Of a DNA stretch of 64,000 bases, positions 57,312 through 64,000 are shown in pieces. Each line of letters begins with the position of its first letter. Positions within the stretch are counted from its first letter, which is position 1. Under the pieces are notes generated by a model. It searched no databases, had not been told where the DNA came from, and saw nothing but the letters and a program-made list of their open reading frames with translations. Source of the stretch: Embleya scabrispora (GTDB lineage Bacteria > Actinomycetota > Actinomycetes > Streptomycetales > Streptomycetaceae). Position numbers and translations under genes: made by a program. The stretch spans positions 293,557-357,556 of the forward strand of contig NZ_MWQN01000005.1 of assembly GCF_002024165.1 (NCBI RefSeq), written 5' to 3'.

Positions 57312-57605
57312 TCACGCCGAGGTCCCGAAGTGGCGGTGGGCGGCGTCGTGGTGCCCGTTGGCGATCAGCCACGCGCGAGCCTGCGCCCCGGTGACACCCC
57401 GGTACCCGTACACGGCATCGGTTCCGGTCTCGGTGGTGCCCGGATCCACTCGCCGGTGTCCGCGCGCCACAGGTCGTTCACGCCGGGGGCGGGATTGTCG
57501 TCCCCCTTGCCCCGGGCCCTCGAAGTACTCGGTGCCGGGCAGGTCGGACTCGAACGCGCCGTGCAGGACGTGACCGTCGCACACGACGGTGTAGGGAATC
57601 ATCAT
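57312..57605 (-). CDS. hypothetical protein, 97 aa
   Basis: ATG at 57605 follows AAGGAG (MMIPYTVVCDGHVLHGAFES). Ends YGYRGVTGAQARAWLIANGH. The middle is basic and unlike the flanks; another frame there reads NPAPGVNDLWRADTGEW, so two compensating indels are likely. Not recognised. Confidence 0.5.
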   Translation of the reverse strand: MMIPYTVVCDGHVLHGAFESDLPGTEYFEGPGQGGRQSRPRRERPVARGHRRVDPGTTETGTDAVYGYRGVTGAQARAWLIANGHHDAAHRHFGTSA

Positions 57606-58112
57606 CACGAACTCCTTGTCGATCGGGCGAAGAAGGATGCGGAACGGGATCCGCGGGTGCGGGTGCGGGTGCGGGGAGGGTGACGGTGCGGTCGTTCCAC
57701 GGCGTCGCGACGACGGGGGCGCCCGCGCCCGCGACACCTCGGCACGCCGGCGCCGGGTGCACATGTACGCCGTCCACCGCAATCACGGCGTGGAAGGCCA
57801 TGCCCGAAGGGGCTTCGTGCCGCCGGGCTCGAACCCCCGGTGGGGCAGGCCCGTCCGCGATAGGGCACGAGCCGGGCGAACCGCACGGCGACGCTCTCCG
57901 GGCGGACGCCGCCCGGGACCGGGTCGGCCCGGCCTACTGGGCGCGGGCGGCACGGCTCACGATCGCGTCCCGGACGCCGCCGTGACATGGCTCCCGCCCG
58001 TCGTCGGCCCGCTCCGGGCCGGGCAACTCCGGCGCGCGAGGCGCGCGGCCGGCCGCTGCGCCTCGCCCGGCAAGGCCGAGATTCATGCGACCGACTCCGT
58101 GGTCGAGTCGAT

Positions 58113-58406
58113 TCAACGGCTGTCGTTGCTCGCCTTCGACGTGCCAGGGGCCGAGAGCAGAGGCAGGACTGCGGCAAGGACGGCTCGAACGCTGTCTCCG
58201 CTCATGGCTCCCGCAGCTCGCATACCGGCCATCACCAGCTCGTGCGGTACATCTTGGGGTTCCATCGTCGAACCGCCGGAACATTTTTGATGTGCCGCCA
58301 GCAGTAGGGCGTCGAGTTCGGCATGGGCGCATGCTCTGCCGACACCGGCCTGCGTCAGGCGGTCGACCAGCCTGGCGTGGACTTTCCGGAAGGTATCGCT
58401 CGTCAA
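58113..58406 (-). CDS. hypothetical helical protein, 97 aa
   Basis: TTG start at 58406 after GAGGAG (LTSDTFRKVHARLVDRLTQA). Two helical halves; contains ACAHAELDALLLAAHQKC and an alanine/leucine-rich end. Unknown function. The stretch 57606-58112 shows no reliable gene. Confidence 0.6.
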   Translation of the reverse strand: MTSDTFRKVHARLVDRLTQAGVGRACAHAELDALLLAAHQKCSGGSTMEPQDVPHELVMAGMRAAGAMSGDSVRAVLAAVLPLLSAPGTSKASNDSR

Positions 58407-58659
58407 GGTGCCACTCCTCGTCTTTCGTGGTGCACATCGTGCAGGGGAAGCCGCGGCCGGCTCGGCGTTTCGACGTTTCGGGCCTCACGCGGCACGGCCG
58501 GTTCGTCGGGGGACCACCTTGCCGTCCCCACGGTCGTCGACATGCGGCCGTCGAACACCGCCGACAACAAGGCCGGTTGACCGACGCGTGGCCCACCGTG
58601 GCCTCGCAATGTCGAGCTCGTGCCCCTGGCCGACCGGCAACCGACCCGGGGCTGCGTCG

Positions 58660-59595
58660 TCAGCCGGTCCGCCTCGGTTTCGGGGCGCGGCAGGCGCCGG
58701 GACCCTCACAGCGGGACGCCTCGGCGGGGTTGTCCCCCCCACAGCACGGGCAGCGCCACAGAACCCTGGCCGCGATCGCCGCCCCCCGAATCGCCTGCTC
58801 CCGGACGTCGTCGGCGGCATCGAGCAGTGCGGCCACAAGACCCCGCTCGAAGGCGCCCGGTGCGCCGGTGTCCAGCACCACGTCGTCCTCGACCTCCACG
58901 CGCAGCGGCACCCTCCCGTCGGCACGCAACAGCCGGTCCTGCGCCGAGTCGAGGTGCACGGACACCCGGACGACGCCGGCCTCGTGATCGAGGTAGGCGA
59001 ACACCAAAACGCCGTCGATCTCGACGCACGGGAGCCCGTCCTCGTCGTTCCGCGGATGAAAGACCGCATCCCGATTGGCCCGCTCGCACGCAGCGGCGTC
59101 GGGGAAACGATGGTCGAGCGGCACGATGCGGGTCCGGCCGCGCCCGGTGATCTCCTCCTCGTGGAGGTCGTACCCCTCGTCCGGGCGGCTGTCGCGGTCG
59201 GGGCCGTAGTAGAGCCGCACGGCGTCACGGTCGTCCGCGGGCGGCCGATCGGGGACGCCGTCGTCGCCGACCACGTCGTCCCAGACACCGCGCACGTACT
59301 CGGCGAGGCCGGCCACAGCGCAGTCCTCGTCGACGTGGAGAGTCACCACGTCCTCGTGGCGACCCCGACGGCGCAGCACCCATGCCCGGCCCGCCGGGCG
59401 GGCACCGACGAAGGTCACCACCTCGGGCAAGGACGGCTGCCGGCCGCCGTGCTCGGAGAGCATGGCCACGCGGGCGCGGTCGAGAACCTCCCGCTGGTGC
59501 TCGGAAAGATCACCGCGGTCGATGTCCTCCCACAACTCCACGGCAGTCGTCACGAGGCATTCGATGTCCAGCCGGTCGAAACATGCGGCAACCAC
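58660..59595 (-). CDS. hypothetical protein with C-terminal zinc ribbon, 311 aa
   Basis: GTG at 59595 follows GAGGAG. An acidic alpha/beta protein (CFDRLDIECLVTTAVELWED; GVLVFAYLDHEAGVVRVSVH) ending in a zinc-ribbon motif CPCCGG ... RCEGPGAC. The centre resembles small domains repeated in phage/plasmid proteins (TRIVPLDHRFPDAAACERAN). Not recognised. Confidence 0.65.
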   Translation of the reverse strand: MVAACFDRLDIECLVTTAVELWEDIDRGDLSEHQREVLDRARVAMLSEHGGRQPSLPEVVTFVGARPAGRAWVLRRRGRHEDVVTLHVDEDCAVAGLAEYVRGVWDDVVGDDGVPDRPPADDRDAVRLYYGPDRDSRPDEGYDLHEEEITGRGRTRIVPLDHRFPDAAACERANRDAVFHPRNDEDGLPCVEIDGVLVFAYLDHEAGVVRVSVHLDSAQDRLLRADGRVPLRVEVEDDVVLDTGAPGAFERGLVAALLDAADDVREQAIRGAAIAARVLWRCPCCGGDNPAEASRCEGPGACRAPKPRRTG

Positions 59596-60032
59596 AGGGT
59601 TCTCCTCGAAGGGGTGTCTGTAGCAAGGTCTTTGGGGCCACGGCAGCAAGTTCTCTCGTTGCCGACGGGCATTCGACTGACGGCCCGTCAACGGCCGACA
59701 TCGCAGGCATGGCCGCGTGCCAACCGGCGTGGGCGGATCGGCGGCGGTTACCGGAACACCTTGCTGTGGGACCGGCGCAGGTTGCCGGCGACAAAGGGGC
59801 GTGGCTCGGGCCGGCCCCGGAGCCCGTCCCTGTTCATCGCGACACGAGCGGCGTGGCCGGCAGGGCCCCGGGGCGGGTGGCCGATGGGGAGCAATCCGCG
59901 GGCACCCGGTGGTCGGTGCCCGGCAGCAGGACGAGATCGGTCGCGGGCGGCCCCTCGAGGACGCCGGAGGGAGCGGTTCCCCCTCCAGCTCTCGCAAAGG
60001 GGCCGTTGATGGGGTTTCTCAACGAGCCGAGG
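59596..60032. other. no clear gene
   Basis: About 435 bp without ribosome sites or convincing frames on either strand. Confidence 0.35.
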
Positions 60033-60326
60033 TCACGCGATGGCGGGCCACCGGTGCAGGGTCTCGGCCGGCGGGCGGGCGCATGCGCCGGTGAGCACGG
60101 CGTGGCCCGGTGCGGACATGGTCCTCCGTGCGCCGCCGCCCGTGCCGTCGGGGACGGAGACGAGCAGCCCCCGTGATCGTTTGCCGCGAACGCCGTCTCT
60201 CCCGGCGCCGAGCCGAGGTCCTTCGCCATCCATCGGCGGGCCCTCGAACGACTCGACCGTGGCGCAGGCGTGCCCGGTATCGGTACCGGCGGCACGGTCC
60301 ACGCCCTCGGCCCGCGTCCCCCTCAC
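60033..60326 (-). pseudogene. frameshifted relative of the 50642 gene
   Basis: GTG at 60326, 3 bp after the stop of the wHTH gene. The C-terminus (LLVSVPDGTGGGARRT then RPPAETLHRW) aligns with the end of the 50642 protein. A segment GETAFAANDHGG needed for the match (EAAFAIDDDG there) lies in another frame. An extra base in the C5 run at 60168-60172 repairs one shift; a second is needed upstream. Confidence 0.5.
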
Positions 60327-60329
60327 CGC

Positions 60330-60764
60330 TCACGACGATCGACGCCCCGCCGCATCCGCCATCCGGTCGTCCCGCAGCCGCTCCCACTCCGCCCGGTGCG
60401 CGCGAACCAACTCCTCCGTGGCCCATGCCTCCGCCTCCGCCCGATCCCGTTCCCCACGGCGCTCGGCCTCGCGAGACGCCAACTCGTACGCCACCGGCGC
60501 ACTGCGGCCCGACCTCGCCACCCCCCGCACGACACGCAACGCGCCCGACTCCACGAGGTCCCGCAGCACCGACCTCAACGCCCGCGAGTCCACGAGCGCG
60601 GTCACCAGGCGGCGCGCCTCGGGATAGCTCAACCCGCGTGTCCCGTCCTCCGGGTCACGCGCATTGACGATCGCCTCCCCGATCTTGAACTCGCTCAACG
60701 CACACTCCGACGTGCACGCGAGGACGCCCAACACATCCGCTTCCGTCGGACTGTAACCACCCAC
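60330..60764 (-). CDS. winged-helix DNA-binding protein
   Basis: A roughly 144-aa protein. The HTH region (YSPTEADVLGVLACTSECAL; EARRLVTALVDSRALRSVLR; LVESGALRVVRGVARSGRSA with a wing) is followed by a long basic/acidic helix (SREAERRGERDRAEAEAWAT). It is a candidate regulator of the array. GTG at 60764 was chosen; ATG at 60836 is in the same frame. It is coupled to the next gene. Confidence 0.6.
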   Translation of the reverse strand: MGGYSPTEADVLGVLACTSECALSEFKIGEAIVNARDPEDGTRGLSYPEARRLVTALVDSRALRSVLRDLVESGALRVVRGVARSGRSAPVAYELASREAERRGERDRAEAEAWATEELVRAHRAEWERLRDDRMADAAGRRSS

Positions 60765-61154
60765 CGAGCCACCAACCTCTCGCCGTCGTTGCCACGAACA
60801 TCGCCACACCCCGGGCTTCGACCACACCACCGACACCGCAGCCGTGCCGCCCCTTCACACAGCCGCCCGCCGAGGCGGCGGCCCGGCGAACGTCGCGGTC
60901 CGATGGACGTGAACCACCGGCCCGTTCGCGGCGACTCGCGTACTCCCGCCCTATGCGGGAGCCGCGACCGGACGTCGTCGCCCCGGGGGATCGCGGCGTG
61001 CCGTCGACCCGCAGCGCCCGGATCCCGTTCGCCGTCCGCTGCGCCTGGGACCACGGCCGCACCAGACGGGTGACGCCCACGCTCCTCGTCCCGGCGTGCC
61101 GCCGCTGCGCCCGGCCACGCGACGACGAGCGCGGGGCGCCCGCCGGGCGGGCGG

Positions 61155-62023
61155 TCACGGGCGCGGGGCATGCGTCGCGCGTTCGGGCGGTGAGCCGGAC
61201 CGGCGGGAGCGGGCGCCGCCTCGGGACACGCGTGCTGCCCCGTGGCCCGGCCCGCTAGGTAGTCGTCGATGGCGATTCGCAGCCACAGGGGCCGGCCCGG
61301 GTGGGCCACGGGCGGATCGACGATCTCCCGCAGGTCCGCGTTCCCCGGATCCCCCACGAGCCGGACCGACCCGACCACGCCGTCGACGACCGACAGGCGC
61401 ACGCCGACGATCGGTATTCGTCGACCGCTCTGCCCCACACCCCACACGCCGTCGACCAGGAGGTCCACCGTGCGCGAGTCCCGGGCCACCCGCACGGCGC
61501 ACGAGCCGGCCCCCGCACCGTCGGGAACGGCCTCCCGCGCGCCGTCGGAGGCGGACCGCAGCCGCGCGACGGTGTCCAGCGCCGTGACGCACAGGTCCCT
61601 GATCGTGCCCGTGAACGCGTGATTGCAGGCGAACAACTGCATCACGGCCAGGACGTGCCGCCGCCCGCCCCGGAATCCTCCGCCCCGCCAGCCTGTCCCA
61701 CATGCCTTGCAGCACCGCCCGCGCGTAGTCCACCTCGCCCGTGTCCCCCTCGGACACCACCTCCTCGCACGCCCGGCCCGGGGTCCGTCGGGGCGGGGCC
61801 AGCAGGTGCAGCGACGGGTATCCGCGCACGTCGAGCCCGGACGCCGGGCACACGTCCACCACATACACCAGCAGCTGAAGCGCCACCCGCCACTGCCGGC
61901 CGGCGCCCAGGGCGTCGAAACACGCGACGACGGCATCCTCGCGCTCCCGCGCGTCTCGGCCCGTCGCGATCCGCTGCGCCCACGCGGCGGCGTCCGCCAC
62001 TCGTCGAGCGTCTCCGTGTCCAT
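61155..62023 (-). pseudogene. long family X gene, frameshifted
   Basis: Same layout as 51106-52176. ATG at 62023 (MDTETLDEW) joins ADAAAWAQRIATGRDARERE after one added G near 61998. The family X motif RQWRVALQLLVYVVDVCPAS then GLDVRGYPSLHLLAP follows. A second shift near 61665 leads to IRDLCVTALDTVARL and the C-terminal domain (VDLLVDGVWGVGQSGRRIPI; LWLRIAIDDYLAG). Promoter: palindrome 62120, -10 TACGTT. Confidence 0.65.
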
Positions 62024-62119
62024 GTCGGTCTCCTTCGATCGGGAATACCTTCACCGCCGAATGCTCGGCCCGTCGAATTCAACGTAGAGGAATCCGAGCG
62101 ACCGATTACCGGCGTGTCA

Positions 62120-62151
62120 CCCTTCCCGGGACCCCCGGTGCGGGGGAGGGG
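62120..62151. promoter_or_regulatory. regulon palindrome
   Basis: CCCTTCCCGGGA ... GCGGGGGAGGGG. Leftward -10 TACGTT (complement of 62081-62086) at 33 bp. Confidence 0.65.
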
Positions 62152-62202
62152 CCGGCGGATTCCGCGCCGTCGCCGTGCGGCGGCACGGAATCCGCGACTG
62201 TC

Positions 62203-62721
62203 TCAACCGGCGGGAAGATCCGCGATTGCGTCCAGCGCATTCAGGCACAATCCCACCGTCGAACGGATCAACACCCAATCCTCCCGACGGACGAAAAAGC
62301 GCCGGCGCAACAGTTCCTCGCCGATGTCCGAATACGGGTCGAGGTCGAGGGTCACGAACGCGTCCGACAAGAACCCGCGCGCCTCCTCGCCGCGTTTGAG
62401 CAACCGCGCCACGGTGCGCGCGTCCCCGACCGAGGGCAGGGACCAGCGACGCATGTCCGCCAAGGCGGACCGCGCCCGCAGCCACCGAGGCGCGGACGGC
62501 TTCGGCGCCAGGCGGGACAGATCGGGAAACCCGCGTTCGTCCCGAACACCCACCGGGCAGGCGTCGGCGACGGACAGCGTCAGAAGATGCGCCACCCGCC
62601 ACAGCTGACCATCCCTCGAACCGCAGGCGACGAGTCGGACGCGCTGCGGCATGTCCCGACACACGGACAACTCCCGCACGAGATCGGCGGCTTTCCCCCA
62701 TCGAGCATCCGTCACATCCAC
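62203..62721 (-). CDS. family X protein, 172 aa
   Basis: Clear member: QLWRVAHLLTLSVADACPVG then VRDERGFPDLSRLAP, C-terminus STVGLCLNALDAIADL. GTG at 62721 follows GAGGGGAG; ~44-nt leader from TAGATT. Divergent from the terminal GNAT gene. Intact, although its neighbours are frameshifted. Confidence 0.8.
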   Translation of the reverse strand: MDVTDARWGKAADLVRELSVCRDMPQRVRLVACGSRDGQLWRVAHLLTLSVADACPVGVRDERGFPDLSRLAPKPSAPRWLRARSALADMRRWSLPSVGDARTVARLLKRGEEARGFLSDAFVTLDLDPYSDIGEELLRRRFFVRREDWVLIRSTVGLCLNALDAIADLPAG

Positions 62722-62810
62722 GCTTCTCCCCTCGCGCCGAATAGGCGCCCCGATATCGGGGCCGGCGAATTAATCTAGCGCGATCGGCCGACCCGAATTA
62801 CAGGACCTCA

Positions 62811-62842
62811 CCCTTCCCCGGACTCGGCGGTCCGGGGAAGGG
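62811..62842. promoter_or_regulatory. regulon palindrome, divergent
   Basis: CCCTT CCCCGGAC with GTCCGGGGAAGGG: 13-bp perfect arms, 6-nt centre. Leftward -10 TAGATT (complement of 62772-62777) and rightward -10 TAGGGT (62876-62881), both at 33 bp. Confidence 0.75.
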
Positions 62843-62967
62843 AAACGATCGTCTCGGGAAACCGGAAATTGGCCCTAGGGTGAACTCGTTCAACGGATTC
62901 GGAAAACAAGAATTCGATGCTCCGATATCCGGCCGGCCCATTCCGTACAAGATCCAGGGAGCCCCGA

Positions 62968-63821
62968 GTGCCCGATTCCCCCGTCACCTTCACCGCAGCC
63001 GTCGTCCAAGCGTTGGAACGCCACCGGGCGCAACTCGCCGACGCGGAAGAAAGAGCCGCTCGTGTCGTGGAACTTGCCCGCCGGACCCTTTCGGCCGGCG
63101 CCCCGCACGACGGCGCACGTCGCCTCGCCGAGAGCATCCTCCACACCTACGACTCGGACTCCTGCCGACCCAAGCGCGCGTACGTCGTCCGTGACGCTCG
63201 CCCGGAGGACGCGACACGGTCATCGAACTTCTCGGGTACATCGAGGGATTCGAGGACCTCGGCGACGAAGGTGCCCGGATGGTCCGGGAGAGCTTCGGAC
63301 GCTGCCCGTGTCCCATCACGCGGACGCGGCGGCTCTCGTCGCCGTCGACGACGCCGACCGTCCGATCGGGGTGCTTCTCGCGGGGCACCCGTATGGATGC
63401 TCGACGGTCCCGACAACACCCCTCCGCACTGGCTCGGGCTGACGCGCCGGATCGCCACATCTCTGCGGTGGCGGTGGATCCGAGCATCGTCGTGCGGGAG
63501 CGGGACGCGCCCTCATCGAACGAGCGGAACACCACTTCCGCACCTCCGGGCGCAGGCTGGTCACTCTCCTGCACGCACCCGACCTCGCGCCCTACTACGA
63601 CGCGTTGGGTATTCCGTGCAGTCGCATTTCGTGGCGTTCCTCGGCCAAGCCCTGTACCGGGAGGATTTCCACGACATACGCATGGCCTTCAAACCCTGGA
63701 CCCCCGCGTGCGCCAAACGCCCGTCATGGGCCTTCCCGCCCCCATGATCAGCGGGATCCTGGAGGACAACGCCCCACCGGCCGGCCACTGGTGGTTCGAC
63801 GGCGAGCGACTGCACCACTGA
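62968..63821 (+). pseudogene. GNAT-family gene with many single-base gaps
   Basis: The GNAT paralogue can be followed end to end only by switching frame about seven times (VIELLGYIEGFEDLGDEGAR; VSHHADAAALVAVDDADRPI; SAVAVDPSIV; GRALIERAEHHFRTSGRRLV; DLAPYYDALG; VMGLPAPMISGILEDN; WWFDGERL). Each switch is repaired by adding one base. GTG at 62968 follows CAGGGAG. The restored protein would be about 286 aa, equal to its paralogues, so this is probably low-quality sequence rather than a dead gene. Confidence 0.75.
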
Positions 63822-64000
63822 CACGCCGACGCCGACCGGCACGCCGTGCCGCCGAACCACCGGCGGCACGGCCACCGACCGGCGAGAACCCTCCTCCTGG
63901 TGATCATCCACTCCACGGCCGTCCCCTCGAGGGGACGCCCGCCGCACCCGCCGGGCCGGGGGAGGGGACCAACGCCCGCCCGCACCACCGCGGCCGACAC

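Overview
High-G+C actinomycete DNA, most like Streptomyces and its relatives. The evidence is about 70% G+C by eye, GTG and TTG starts, many 4-nt GTGA/ATGA gene overlaps, an Lsr2 nucleoid protein, STAND/TPR proteins and an FtsK-type DNA translocase. No rRNA, tRNA, CRISPR array or housekeeping gene was found. With mobile genes, a plasmid-like ssb-ftsK pair and many paralogous accessory genes, the window is probably a large plasmid or a chromosome arm. LEFT (0-9 kb): lsr2; a HEAT-repeat protein; a 46-aa peptide overlapping a PIMT-type methyltransferase (a possible aspartimide-type RiPP pair); a phosphotransferase; a frameshifted gene. 8.6-14 kb: a leftward operon of MoxR AAA ATPase, HExxH/VWA protein, two unknown proteins and an SF1 helicase-like protein. 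14-21 kb: a zinc-ribbon protein divergent from a three-gene operon containing a hotdog thioesterase, then a two-gene STAND-NTPase locus whose large protein ends in a DnaJ C-terminal-like domain. MIDDLE (21-34 kb): an RHH/transposase-HTH fusion, small membrane proteins, an FtsK/TraB-like translocase, and an ssb gene cut in two by a 3.36-kb recombinase element (two tyrosine recombinases around an XRE gene). Then come DUF4007, a ParA/MinD-like ATPase lacking the P-loop lysines, and a possible ADP-ribosyltransferase-like protein. Four genes or gene pairs in 14-34 kb share a GTATATAC operator-like sequence. RIGHT (34.9-64 kb): an array of small unknown genes dominated by two paralogous families. 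One is a roughly 170-aa family, here called family X, with a CP-x(4)-D-x-x-G-x-P motif (eight copies). The other is a roughly 285-aa GNAT acetyltransferase family (five copies). X and GNAT genes often stand back to back. The space between them holds a roughly 32-bp palindrome of the CCCTTCCCCGG...CCGGGGAAGGG type, and a TAnnnT -10 box lies 32-34 bp from the palindrome edge on each transcribed side. Eleven palindromes with 17 such promoter arms were found, including one in front of the MoxR operon. This looks like a single multi-gene regulon and is the main candidate for an undescribed system. QUALITY: many genes are broken by shifts that are repaired by adding one base, often in G/C runs, and these grow denser toward position 64000. 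Most are probably sequencing or assembly errors rather than real decay.
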